Positions 1 to 7,790 of a stretch of DNA of 64,000 nucleotides are shown in pieces. The notes under the pieces were generated by a model, which was not told the origin of the DNA, made no database searches, and was given only the letters and a program-made list of their open reading frames with translations. The stretch lies in the NCBI GenBank assembly GCA_022446815.1, contig JAKVCD010000002.1, positions 62,001 through 126,000 of the forward strand, written 5' to 3'. Origin of the DNA: Planctomycetota bacterium (GTDB lineage: Bacteria; Planctomycetota; UBA1135; GCA-002686595). Position 1 is the first letter of the stretch. The number at the start of each line of letters is the position of its first letter. Made by a program: the position numbers and the translations under genes.

Positions 1-1
1 T

Positions 2-886
2 GAGGCGGCGCCTCTTGATGTCGGACCGTTCTCCACAGACATCCTCGTCGGTGGATGGACCTCGCCGTCGACGCCTAAGACCTTCGTGCCAGACACCCTC
101 TACGAGAAGATCAACGGGCAGGCTGAGCAGTATCTGAAGTTCGGCTTTGAGGACCTCACCGTGATCGAGTTCGAGCACCCCGAGGTCGGCTGCGCGGTGG
201 ACGTCTTCCTCTATGACCAGGGCAGCTTCGAAGGCAGCTTAGGGGTCTACGGGAACCAGCGCGGCGAGCGAGATGTGGCCGTGCTTGAGGAGGTCCGCTA
301 CTCCCCACATGCCATGGGCGCGATCGGGATGTGCGGAGAGATCTTCTTCCACGTGACAGGGGACTCCGCTGTGCCCGCTGTCGAGGAGATGACTCAGCGC
401 GTCGTCTCTGCGCTCGCGCAGAGCAGCGACGAAGACGTCATCCCGCCAGGCTTTCAGCGCCTGAATGAGGACCTCGGGGTACCTTTCGCGCAGATCGCAT
501 ACCAGCCGGTCAACGTCTTCCAGTATCGCTTCGCTGAGCGCTTCTGGTTCGGGCGGCCGGACGAGAGCTCGGACGAGCGGCTCTTTATCCACGAGGCGGA
601 GTCGGCTGAGGCTGCAGCTGGGCTCTTCGAGAGGCTCTACGAAGAGCTCCTGGCGGACTACAAAGCGCTCCCTACAGAGGACGGAGAGATCTTGTTGCAG
701 CACAACTTCCTCGAGACCTACTTCTGCCTCATGCAGGACGGGGAGATGGTCTTTGGGGTAGAGCGGGCCTCCGGGCGTGAGGACGCAGCGCTCGCTATGG
801 CGCGATTGCAGCAGAGCCTCAATGGGGAGGAGCTAGGAGGAGAGGGCGGCGGCTACTATGCCGATGAGTATGGGGGTGAGTACTAG
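2..886 (+). CDS. DUF6599 family protein, 5' end outside window
   Basis: The reading frame is open from base 2, so the gene begins upstream of the window and 294 codons are visible. The internal GTG at 86 is unlikely to be the start because the coding frame continues through it. The motif LYEKINGQAEQYLKFGF near the visible start is what I recognise from DUF6599 proteins, whose biochemical function is unknown. No membrane segment is visible. The stop codon TAG (884-886) directly abuts the ATG of the DUF362 gene, so the two are surely co-transcribed. The context of membrane polyferredoxin, DUF362 and aldo/keto reductase suggests an accessory role in an exported redox system; that role is inference. 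Confidence 0.75.
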   Translation, partial: EAAPLDVGPFSTDILVGGWTSPSTPKTFVPDTLYEKINGQAEQYLKFGFEDLTVIEFEHPEVGCAVDVFLYDQGSFEGSLGVYGNQRGERDVAVLEEVRYSPHAMGAIGMCGEIFFHVTGDSAVPAVEEMTQRVVSALAQSSDEDVIPPGFQRLNEDLGVPFAQIAYQPVNVFQYRFAERFWFGRPDESSDERLFIHEAESAEAAAGLFERLYEELLADYKALPTEDGEILLQHNFLETYFCLMQDGEMVFGVERASGREDAALAMARLQQSLNGEELGGEGGGYYADEYGGEY

Positions 887-1981
887 ATGACCGACCCCAA
901 AGATGCGCGTACAGAGGACGCAGATGAGCGCCCGCTCCTAGAGAACGGGAAGCCCGTGCAGAGGCCTGACTATGAGAAGGGCGCGATGGGGCGTCGCAGC
1001 TTCCTGGGCAAGATCGGGGCCGCGACGGGCATCCTTGGCGCCGCGAGCTACATCTCAAAGGCCCCCGAGGATTGGCCGCTCTCTATGCGGGATGACTCTG
1101 GTCTGCGCAGCGAGCCGAAGGTTACCCCGATCCGCCTGAATGACTACAGGATTGAGAAGTCAGCGGCAGCGAGCGCTGACGTTGGGATCGGACGCGGCGG
1201 AACTCCCAAGCAGATGCTGCGTAAGGCCCTCGACGGCATCGGCGGGATCGAACGCTACATCAGCCCCGGGGACATCGTGCTGGTGAAGCCGAACGTAGCC
1301 TTCGACAGGGCGCCGGCGCTCGGCGCGACGAGCCAGCCGGAGCTCATCGAGGAGCTCGTGAACATGCTCCTAGTCGACTGCCGCGCGCAAGAGGTGCGAG
1401 TTGCAGACAACCCCATCGAGTCGCCGGCAGACTGCTTTATGAAGACCGGCTTGCGGGCCGCATCTGAGCGCGCTGGTGGTCGTGTCTATTTGCCGGACTC
1501 CAACGCCTTCAAGATGCTCAACACTCCCGGCGCGAAGCTGATCGAGGAGTGGTGGTTCTTCCACAGGCCGTTCACCAACGTGGACAAGGTCATCGGCGTG
1601 GCGCCGGTGAAGGATCACAACCTCTGCTACGCATCCATGGGGATCAAGAACTGGTACGGCCTGCTGGGCGGTCGTCGGAGTCAGTTCCACCAAGACATCC
1701 ACGAGATCGTCTCTGACCTCTCGATCATGATCCGGCCGACGCTGACGATCCTTGACGGCACCAAGATCCTGATGGAGAACGGCCCGACCGGCGGCGACCC
1801 CTCAAATGTTGTGACGGGAGACGTGGTCATGGCGGCGCTCGACGCTGTCGCGCAAGACGCCTGGGCCTTTGAGCACCTCCTGCGTAGAGACCCGAACGAC
1901 CTGCCGGAGTACCTCCACAAGTCGGAGGAGAAGGGGAGCGGGCGTGTCGACTACAGCGGCAGGATCAAGGAGATCCTCTGA
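887..1981 (+). CDS. DUF362 domain protein with Tat signal
   Basis: The protein has 364 aa. A long polar N-region is followed by a twin-arginine motif (GRRSFLGKI, Arg36-Arg37) and a hydrophobic Ala/Gly stretch, a Tat export signal for proteins folded in the cytoplasm, often with cofactors. The rest resembles DUF362, including [24 protein letters not shown]-type segments (about residues 128-150) and the [21 protein letters not shown] region. DUF362 proteins commonly accompany ferredoxin-like partners; their reaction is not established. It starts at the base after the preceding TAG, and its TGA overlaps the next ATG by one base (TGATG at 1979-1983), indicating translational coupling with the polyferredoxin. 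Confidence 0.85.
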   Translation: MTDPKDARTEDADERPLLENGKPVQRPDYEKGAMGRRSFLGKIGAATGILGAASYISKAPEDWPLSMRDDSGLRSEPKVTPIRLNDYRIEKSAAASADVGIGRGGTPKQMLRKALDGIGGIERYISPGDIVLVKPNVAFDRAPALGATSQPELIEELVNMLLVDCRAQEVRVADNPIESPADCFMKTGLRAASERAGGRVYLPDSNAFKMLNTPGAKLIEEWWFFHRPFTNVDKVIGVAPVKDHNLCYASMGIKNWYGLLGGRRSQFHQDIHEIVSDLSIMIRPTLTILDGTKILMENGPTGGDPSNVVTGDVVMAALDAVAQDAWAFEHLLRRDPNDLPEYLHKSEEKGSGRVDYSGRIKEIL

Positions 1982-3615
1982 TGTCTGGTCGCACGCCTGT
2001 CGATGACCTGCTCTCAAAGCCGGTGCGCAAGAAGCTCCGGCTGACCAACGTTCGCATCGCCTCTCAGATCTTCTTCTTCGGCGCCTTCATCCTGATGTGC
2101 TGGCTGACATGGACCTCAAGGCTTGAGGGCTACCCGGTCTCGCGCATCTTGGAGATGGACCCCTTGGTCATGATCTCGACGATGCTCTCGACGGGGTACG
2201 TCTATCGGTACCTCGGCTGGGGCCTCCTCGTGCTCGGCCTGACCCTCTTGGCGGGGCGCGTGTTCTGTAACTGGATCTGCCCTTACGGGACGCTGCATCA
2301 GTTCATCGGGTGGCTCTTCAACATCCACAAGACGAAGGACAACTTCGACCGGAACCGCTACCTCGACATCTACTACTTCAAGTACGCGCTGCTCACCGTG
2401 TTCTTGATCATGTCTGCTATGGGCGCGCTGCAGATCGGGCTGCTCGATCCGATCTGCTTGATGTATCGCTCGGTGGCGACCGTCGTCGCGCCGATCTTTG
2501 ACATGACGATTGAGCAGGTCCCTGGCGTGGATCCGCTCTGGATCGACAACCTGAAGTTCGCTCCAGGCGTGAACCGCAGGATCTTCGTGGGGTCCTTCTG
2601 GATCGGCCTGATGCTCCTGGTCCTCGTGGGCGCGAACGTCTACGTGCCGCGCTTCTTCTGCCGTGTGCTGTGCCCGCTAGGGGCGCTGCTGGGTGTCTTC
2701 TCGCGCTTCTCCTTGTTCCGGATCAACCGCGACGTGCACAAGTGCACAGACTGTGACCTCTGCCTCACGCGCTGCGAGGGCGCGGCAGATCCTCAAGCCG
2801 CTGTGCGGGTCAGCGAGTGCTTCTCGTGCATGAACTGCATCGATGACTGCCCTGAGGACGCCCTCTCCTTTTCCATGGTGGGGCTCGACACGAAGCAGGT
2901 GAAGCTGAAGCCAGACGTCTCGCGCAGGCGCATGCTCTTCTCGGGGATCATCGGTGCACTGGGCTATCCGCTCATCAAGATCCACGGGAAGAACACGAAT
3001 GAGAACTTCTCACCCATGCTGATCAGGCCCCCGGGCTCAGTAGAGGAGAACGAGTTCCTTGAGAAGTGCATCAAGTGTGACCAGTGCATCAACGTCTGCC
3101 CGACGAACGTGCTCCAGCCTGCCACCTGGGCTGAGGGGGGACTCGAGGGGCTCTGGACGCCGGTGATGAACTTTGACATCTCCCACTGCCAGCTGAAGTG
3201 CACCCTCTGTTCAGAGGTCTGTCCGACGGGCTCCATCCGGAAGATCACGGTGGAGGAGAAGCTCGGTAAGGGCGAGTTCGTCGACGAGGGCCCGATCGTG
3301 CTTGGCACGGCCTTCTTCGACCGCGGGCGCTGCCTACCACATGCGATGGACATCCCCTGCGTTGTCTGTGAGGAGGTCTGCCCTGTCTCCCCTAAGGCGA
3401 TCCAGACGGTCGACGAAGAGGTCAAAGACGTCTTCGGAGAGATCACCCTCCTGAACAAGCCGTTCATGGTTCCTGACCTGTGCATCGGGTGCGGGATCTG
3501 CCAAGCTGAATGCCCCGTCCTCGATGACCGCGCGGTCTATGTCACCGCGGTCGGTGAGAGTCGCTCTTCGGAGCGCAGCCTCTTGCTGGAGAGTCGGGCT
3601 AAGAGCGACAACTGA
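1981..3615 (+). CDS. Membrane-bound polyferredoxin (NapH/CcoG-like 4Fe-4S protein)
   Basis: This 544-aa protein has about four transmembrane helices in its first 230 residues, with two CxxxCP motifs (CNWICP and CRVLCP) at membrane borders. This layout is typical of NapH/CcoG/YccM-type electron-transfer proteins. The C-terminal half carries at least six cysteine clusters of ferredoxin type: [53 protein letters not shown] and [12 protein letters not shown], enough for several 4Fe-4S centres. It probably passes electrons between the membrane quinone pool and exported or cytoplasmic partners. It overlaps the DUF362 gene by one base and is followed 30 bp later by an aldo/keto reductase with its own cysteine cluster. 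Donor and acceptor cannot be read from sequence. Confidence 0.9.
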   Translation: MSGRTPVDDLLSKPVRKKLRLTNVRIASQIFFFGAFILMCWLTWTSRLEGYPVSRILEMDPLVMISTMLSTGYVYRYLGWGLLVLGLTLLAGRVFCNWICPYGTLHQFIGWLFNIHKTKDNFDRNRYLDIYYFKYALLTVFLIMSAMGALQIGLLDPICLMYRSVATVVAPIFDMTIEQVPGVDPLWIDNLKFAPGVNRRIFVGSFWIGLMLLVLVGANVYVPRFFCRVLCPLGALLGVFSRFSLFRINRDVHKCTDCDLCLTRCEGAADPQAAVRVSECFSCMNCIDDCPEDALSFSMVGLDTKQVKLKPDVSRRRMLFSGIIGALGYPLIKIHGKNTNENFSPMLIRPPGSVEENEFLEKCIKCDQCINVCPTNVLQPATWAEGGLEGLWTPVMNFDISHCQLKCTLCSEVCPTGSIRKITVEEKLGKGEFVDEGPIVLGTAFFDRGRCLPHAMDIPCVVCEEVCPVSPKAIQTVDEEVKDVFGEITLLNKPFMVPDLCIGCGICQAECPVLDDRAVYVTAVGESRSSERSLLLESRAKSDN

Positions 3616-3645
3616 GAGTCGGGGCGAGTCCCCAGAGAGGTATCC

Positions 3646-4851
3646 ATGGAGAACAAAGACGTCGGCCGAAGAGACTTCCTGAAGAAGAGCGTCATCGCTG
3701 GCGCGAGCTTGGGCTCCATGGGGAAGCTCGCCGGTGCGCAGGATGGTGAGGGGCAGCCTGCTGAGGTGGAGACTGAAAAGAAGGTCCCGCGGAGGCAGCT
3801 CGGGGCGACGGGAGAGACCATCCCCATCCTCCTCTTTGGCTGCTCTCAGGTCTTTGATCCGAAGTACGACAAGATGCTGCATCGGGGCTTTCGTGAAGGG
3901 GTGGACTACCTCGACACCGCCTTGGTCTATGAGCGCGGCCAGAGCCACAAGACCCTCGCGCCGTTCGTCAAGCAGGTGAAGCGGGAGAACATCTGGATCA
4001 CCTCGAAGGGCCCGAGCAGCCGCGCGACCGTGGAGTCCTACACCAAGAACCTCGACACCTGTCTCGAGCAGCTCGAGGTGGACTACCTCGACCTCTACTT
4101 CATGCACTTTGTCAAGGACCCGAAGTTCCTCGACAAGGAGTACATCGAGATGGGGGAGCGGATGAAGAAGTCCAAGAAGACCAAGTTCTTCGGCTTCTCC
4201 TGCCACGACGGCAATGTCGTCGAGCTCATGCAAAAGGCCGCCAAGGTCGGCGGGATCGACGCGATCATGTTCCGCTATAGCTTCGGTCAGTACGGCGACA
4301 AGGAGCTCAACAAGGCTATCGACGCTTGCAAAGAGGCCAACATCGGCCTCATCGCGATGAAGACTCAGAAGTCTGTCCCGGCAGAGCAGGAGGAGGTGAT
4401 CAAGTTCAAGTCGAAGGACTTCACCCTCGGGCAGGCGAAGCTCAAGGCCGTATGGGCTGATGAGCGGATCGACTCTGCGGTCTCGCACATGGACAGCATC
4501 GAGCTCTTGGACGAGAACGTCGCCGCGGCGAAGTCGCCTATCAAGCTCAGCATGGATGAGTTCCATCAGCTGAACCAGCTCGCTGCTAAGACGAGCGGCT
4601 TCTCTTGCATGGGCTGCACGCAGCACTGCGAGCCGAAGGTCGCTTCAAACACTCGCATCGCAGACTCTCTGCGCTACCTCATGTACTACGAGTGCTACGA
4701 CGAGCCTGAGAAGGCTAAGCGCCTGTTCCAGCAGCTCCCTGCAGACGCGCGCGAGATCGACGGCGTCGACTTTGAGCGCGCCACCCGCGCGTGCCCAGAG
4801 GGGGTAGACATCGCCGGGCGGCTCAAGCTCGCCCAGGACCTCCTCGCTTAA
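3646..4851 (+). CDS. Aldo/keto reductase with Tat signal and C-terminal cysteine cluster
   Basis: The protein has 401 aa, longer than a plain aldo/keto reductase (about 320). It opens with a Tat signal (RRDFLKKS then a hydrophobic Ala/Gly run), followed by the reductase barrel. The segment VDYLDTALVYERGQS contains the catalytic Asp and Tyr of the family, and the Lys in WITSKGPSS the third residue. A C-terminal extension has Cys321-x2-Cys324-x3-Cys328 and a later CPEGVDI (Cys383), the arrangement seen in Fe-S-containing family members. A Tat-exported, possibly Fe-S-bearing reductase next to a membrane polyferredoxin suggests electrons come from a ferredoxin route rather than only from NADPH; this is inference. 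Confidence 0.88.
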   Translation: MENKDVGRRDFLKKSVIAGASLGSMGKLAGAQDGEGQPAEVETEKKVPRRQLGATGETIPILLFGCSQVFDPKYDKMLHRGFREGVDYLDTALVYERGQSHKTLAPFVKQVKRENIWITSKGPSSRATVESYTKNLDTCLEQLEVDYLDLYFMHFVKDPKFLDKEYIEMGERMKKSKKTKFFGFSCHDGNVVELMQKAAKVGGIDAIMFRYSFGQYGDKELNKAIDACKEANIGLIAMKTQKSVPAEQEEVIKFKSKDFTLGQAKLKAVWADERIDSAVSHMDSIELLDENVAAAKSPIKLSMDEFHQLNQLAAKTSGFSCMGCTQHCEPKVASNTRIADSLRYLMYYECYDEPEKAKRLFQQLPADAREIDGVDFERATRACPEGVDIAGRLKLAQDLLA

Positions 4852-4853
4852 GG

Positions 4854-4930
4854 TGGCACGCCCGGCAGGACTCGAACCTGCGACCCTCGGATTAGAAATC
4901 CGATGCTCTATCCAGCTGAGCTACGGGCGC
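4854..4930 (-). tRNA. tRNA-Arg(TCT)
   Basis: Read on the minus strand this is a 77-nt cloverleaf with acceptor GCGCCCG/CGGGCGT (one G-T pair), D arm GCTC/GAGC, anticodon stem TCGGA/TCCGA around loop TTTCTAA (anticodon TCT, reading AGA), and T arm GCAGG/CCTGC with loop TTCGAGT. Discriminator G and an encoded CCA end follow. The gene ends 3 bp from the stop of the aldo/keto reductase, which converges on it. Confidence 0.96.
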
Positions 4931-4936
4931 TTTGGG

Positions 4937-4969
4937 CAGCGGCGCAGGAAAGTTTGGCCTCTGCCGCTG
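4937..4969. repeat. Inverted repeat beside tRNA-Arg
   Basis: CAGCGGC (4937-4943) is complementary to GCCGCTG (4963-4969), and the interior offers CAGG/CCT pairing. It lies between the 5' end of tRNA-Arg and the first barrel lipoprotein, so it is either in the tRNA promoter region or in the 5' leader of that gene. It has no T-run. Its role is unknown. Confidence 0.3.
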
Positions 4970-5040
4970 GGGGATGTTACAGCATTGTCGTCGCTTGGAA
5001 GCGTTGTCGCTCCCAGGTGTCCCACATCCAAGAAGGAGAA

Positions 5041-5802
5041 ATGATGAAGAAGGCACTCGCGCTGCTAGCGCTCACGGCGTCCTGCTCTGCGCCCTCGGTG
5101 ACAATCGTCCCGGCGGCTATCGAGAACTCGCTCACAGGTTCTATTTCGGGTACCACTGGCGGAGGAGTGGCAGGGAGCAACGACCTCGACTCGATCGGGC
5201 TCGGTGAATCAGAGATCGTGTTCACGCCGAAGGTTGACCTGAACTTTTTGAGCTCTGAGATCAGCATCAGCACCTCCTCCACGAGCTTCGCTGGCAGCGG
5301 AACGCTGGATGCTGAGATCGAGTTTGACGGCGAAGCTGTCGGCGTCGGGACTGACGTAGACACAGAGATGGACGTGACGGCGACGAGCGTCCTGTGGACA
5401 TTCAACTTCGTGAACACCGACACAGCTCACTTTGGGCTCGGCCTCGGGCTCTCTGGGCTAGACTTCGACCTAGCGATCCAAGAGACAGGGAACCCCCTCA
5501 ACTCGACCACAAGCGATGAGGTCTTGCCTGTGCCGCTGATCGGTCTTCGCGCAGGAGGGGACTTGGGCCCTGTGCGACTTGAGGCTAGCTATGCCACCCT
5601 CCAGGTGGACGCGGACGGTGGCGAGATCGCCGTCAACGACCTCGACATCTATGCCGGTTTAGACGTCTTCGGTGACTCTGGGAGCGTCGTGGTGGGCTAC
5701 CGCAGCTTCGACGTCGACGCCTCTTATGATGACGGAGCTGACTCTGTGGCCCTCGAGCTAGGCCTCGGCGGACCCTACTTAGGGGTGCGCTTGGGCTTCT
5801 GA
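5041..5802 (+). CDS. Putative outer-membrane barrel-like lipoprotein, paralogue 1
   Basis: This 253-aa protein starts at ATG 5041, preceded by AAGGAG at about 5033. It begins with Met-Met-Lys-Lys, a hydrophobic core and a lipoprotein-like LTASC (Cys15). The body is rich in alternating hydrophobic/polar Gly-Asp segments expected of beta strands and ends in GGPYLGVRLGF, an aromatic-terminated tail of the kind recognised by the BAM machinery. It shares a central PVPL motif, a VVVGY motif and the PYLG..GF terminus with the next two genes, so the three form a tandem paralogous family. I do not recognise a named family. A lipidated N-terminus plus a barrel-type C-terminus is an unusual combination. 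Confidence 0.7.
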   Translation: MMKKALALLALTASCSAPSVTIVPAAIENSLTGSISGTTGGGVAGSNDLDSIGLGESEIVFTPKVDLNFLSSEISISTSSTSFAGSGTLDAEIEFDGEAVGVGTDVDTEMDVTATSVLWTFNFVNTDTAHFGLGLGLSGLDFDLAIQETGNPLNSTTSDEVLPVPLIGLRAGGDLGPVRLEASYATLQVDADGGEIAVNDLDIYAGLDVFGDSGSVVVGYRSFDVDASYDDGADSVALELGLGGPYLGVRLGF

Positions 5803-5818
5803 TCGAGCTCCCTCGATC
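5801..5818. repeat. Short perfect hairpin after barrel gene 1
   Basis: GATCGAG (5801-5807) pairs with CTCGATC (5812-5818) around loop CTCC. It overlaps the stop codon of the first barrel gene and precedes a stronger hairpin 10 bp downstream. It may be part of the transcript end, although there is no T-run. Confidence 0.4.
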
Positions 5819-5827
5819 TCACTCAAG

Positions 5828-5861
5828 GCGAGCCGTGGGCCCTCAGGGGCCTGCGGCTCGC
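5828..5861 (+). terminator. Strong 15-bp hairpin, candidate terminator
   Basis: The arms GCGAGCCG (5828-5835) and CGGCTCGC (5854-5861) pair perfectly. Two G-T wobbles continue the stem into GGCCC/GGGCC with a 4-nt loop (5843-5846), giving a 15-bp stem. The following bases TTCTGCAT are only weakly T-rich, so intrinsic termination is likely but not certain. It separates barrel genes 1 and 2 and would insulate them. Confidence 0.5.
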
Positions 5862-5941
5862 TTCTGCATAAGGCCCTTTGGATTCCTCTCTCTAGGACCT
5901 CGTTTTTTGGGATAGGCTCTTGGTGGACCTCAGCTGAAGCC

Positions 5942-6751
5942 ATGAATAGACCCCGCCTCTCCTTGGCGATCCTCGCGCTCGCCCTCACGCCCGCTTGCCA
6001 AGTCTCAAACTTTCAGGTCACCCCGTCCCGCACTTGGACGGGGCTTGAGGGGAACGTCGCCGCAACAGATCTTGACGCCGAAGGGTCACTGCGTGGCAGC
6101 ACGATCGACGATCTCGGCGTTGGTCGGCGGCAGTCGAACGAGCGAATAGGCCTTCAATGGGATGGTGATGGCGCCAGCTGGGAGCTCTTCGGGCACGCCC
6201 TAGACTCAAGGGGCACGGGCGTCCTGGCTGATGACCTGAACCTCGAAGGGGTCGAGCTGCGCTTTGACGAGGGGGATGTGCAGACAGACCTTCACCTCGG
6301 TCTCTATGGGCTGCGCTGGACGAAGCCCATCGCCCAAGATGGCAACCTCAGGATCTCTGCCGGAGCGAGCCTCCTCGTAGCAGAGCTGGACCTTGACCTA
6401 GATCAGGTCGTCCTCGATGCGGACACGGGGGAGCCGACCGGGGAGGAGAAGTCCACGGGCAAGTCCGCTGTCATGCCCTTCCCGCTGCCCACTCTAGACC
6501 TGCTCTATGACCACGAGTCCTTCGACTTCAACATGTCTCTCTCGGGGTTGTGGGTTTGGGTGGATGAAGGCAATGGGCACATCGTTGACGTGGACTTTCA
6601 CCTAGCGTTCCCCATGTTTGATGACGTGGGGGAGCTGGTCTTAGGCTTCCAGGGGCTAGAGATGGAGCTCGACAGCAGCTCTGGTTCGGAGCGTGCGCGC
6701 TTAGATGTGACCTTCAGTGGCCCTTATCTCGGGCTGCAGTTCGGCTTCTAG
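5942..6751 (+). CDS. Putative outer-membrane barrel-like lipoprotein, paralogue 2
   Basis: This 269-aa protein has an N-terminal signal with lipoprotein-like LTPAC (Cys19) and a Gly/Asp-rich beta-strand body. It contains a central PFPLP motif, LVLGFQ, and the terminus SGPYLGLQFGF. These motifs line up with the genes on either side, marking it as the second member of a tandem family. It is slightly longer, with an inserted acidic/lysine-rich loop around EPTGEEKSTGKS, which could be an exposed loop. No clear Shine-Dalgarno sequence lies before ATG 5942. Function unknown; the barrel prediction rests on strand-like composition and the C-terminal Phe. Confidence 0.68.
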   Translation: MNRPRLSLAILALALTPACQVSNFQVTPSRTWTGLEGNVAATDLDAEGSLRGSTIDDLGVGRRQSNERIGLQWDGDGASWELFGHALDSRGTGVLADDLNLEGVELRFDEGDVQTDLHLGLYGLRWTKPIAQDGNLRISAGASLLVAELDLDLDQVVLDADTGEPTGEEKSTGKSAVMPFPLPTLDLLYDHESFDFNMSLSGLWVWVDEGNGHIVDVDFHLAFPMFDDVGELVLGFQGLEMELDSSSGSERARLDVTFSGPYLGLQFGF

Positions 6752-6816
6752 AGCGCGCGGAGAGGTGCTGGGCTAGAAAGGAGGGCTTCTGCCCAAGTCT
6801 CGCCTGCTGAAAGGTC

Positions 6817-6859
6817 GAGGAGATGGACGTGACCGCCGTGACGCGGTCTGACGTCCATG
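6817..6859 (+). promoter_or_regulatory. Shine-Dalgarno sequence, hairpin and start codon of barrel gene 3
   Basis: GAGGAG (6817-6822) is followed two bases later by a hairpin and then immediately by ATG (6857-6859). The 5' arm GGACGTGACCGC (6825-6836) pairs with GCGGTC (6843-6848) and ACGTCC (6851-6856), with a TG bulge and a 6-nt loop. Unfolded, the ribosome site would be 34 bases from the ATG, too far. Folded, the two are brought together. An out-of-frame ATG at 6823 sits directly after the site and would be masked by the fold. This looks like structure-dependent initiation. Confidence 0.5.
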
Positions 6860-7603
6860 AAGAGGCTCCTCACACTGCTCAGCTTAAGCGCTGCCTGCGC
6901 GACCCCGTCCGTCGAGATGTGCTCTGACGCTGTGGTACCTGTGGCGAGAGGCTCAATCACTGGCGAGGGAGGCTCACTCACGGGGCTCGCCAGCTTCGAT
7001 GAGCTCGGAGTCGAAGATGTGGAGCGTGCCGGGACATCGCCTCGGCTGGACATCCGCGGAGATGCTGGGACCCTAAGCCTCGGGTTCATGCCCGCCGCTT
7101 ACTCAGGTGAAGGAACCCTCGCCGCTGACCTGCAGCTTGGGGGCGAAACCTTCGAGCGATCAGCCGGCGTGGAGACTGTGATGGGAGCTGACTTTATGAC
7201 AGCGCGTTGGACTCAGGAGGTCATTGGCTCTGACCCTTTGAGGCTAGGGCTCGGTGTAGGCTTCTGTGGCGTGGGCTTGAAGATGAAGGTCGCGCGCATA
7301 GACGGCGGCGGCGAGGGGCAGCTTGACGAGCTGATCCCGCTCCCGTTGGCAGTGGCGAAGCTAGAGGGGGGCATTGGTCGCTTGGCCTACGAGGCTTCCT
7401 TTGGCTTACATGAAACTGGCGGAAGCGGCTCAGCGCGGCGCCTGGAGGATCTCGACGCTCGCCTGAGCCTCGACCTCAACGATGCGGGGGCGCTGGTCCT
7501 TGGCTATAGGCGCCTTCAGTTAGACGGCACCCACGCAGAAGACGGGGCGTCACTTGATGCGGTCTTCGGCGGGCCTTATCTAGGTCTGCGAGTGGGCTTC
7601 TAG
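6857..7603 (+). CDS. Putative outer-membrane barrel-like lipoprotein, paralogue 3
   Basis: This 248-aa protein has a short signal with LSAAC (Cys14). The body contains a PLPL motif, LVLGY and the terminus GGPYLGLRVGF, nearly identical in form to paralogue 1. The in-frame TGA at 6839-6841 excludes a start further upstream, so ATG 6857 (or a CTG at 6848) must be used even though the nearest good ribosome site is at 6817-6822, across a hairpin. Its stop lies 3 bp from the 3' end of the convergent tRNA-Pro gene. Function unknown. Confidence 0.68.
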   Translation: MKRLLTLLSLSAACATPSVEMCSDAVVPVARGSITGEGGSLTGLASFDELGVEDVERAGTSPRLDIRGDAGTLSLGFMPAAYSGEGTLAADLQLGGETFERSAGVETVMGADFMTARWTQEVIGSDPLRLGLGVGFCGVGLKMKVARIDGGGEGQLDELIPLPLAVAKLEGGIGRLAYEASFGLHETGGSGSARRLEDLDARLSLDLNDAGALVLGYRRLQLDGTHAEDGASLDAVFGGPYLGLRVGF

Positions 7604-7606
7604 AGA

Positions 7607-7682
7607 TGGTCGGGGAGAGGGGACTCGAACCCCCGACTCGTAGCACCCAAAGCTACGCCTCTACCAACTGAGGTACTCCCCG
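7607..7682 (-). tRNA. tRNA-Pro(TGG)
   Basis: This minus-strand cloverleaf is 76 nt long. It has acceptor CGGGGAG/CTCCCCG, D arm CCTC/GAGG, anticodon stem GTAGC/GCTAC around loop TTTGGGT (anticodon TGG, reading CCA and, with wobble, other proline codons), T arm GGGGG/CCCCT with loop TTCGAGT, discriminator A and an encoded CCA. It is transcribed away from purD. Confidence 0.96.
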
Positions 7683-7790
7683 ATGAGCCCGCCATGATAG
7701 CGGGAGGAGCCCAGAGGAATGCAGTGGTCATGGGGTGATTAGCCCGATAACTTGTCTTCAACTCCCGCCACCTCCTTTTACCCTGAGATC

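Noticed and set aside
3334-4626. 430-codon minus-strand frame opposite the aldo/keto reductase
   Set aside because: It has repetitive Leu/Arg/Val/Asp-rich composition without domains, lies fully opposite a well-supported gene, and is a shadow of high-GC coding sequence.
4853-5044. Short plus-strand frame beginning MARPAGLEPATLGLE
   Set aside because: It reads through the complement of tRNA-Arg; the PAGLEPATLG peptide is the familiar false translation of tRNA genes.
4854-7682. Region between two tRNA genes as an integrated element
   Set aside because: No integrase, no repeated tRNA 3' end and no base-composition shift were seen. The three genes are better explained by tandem duplication.
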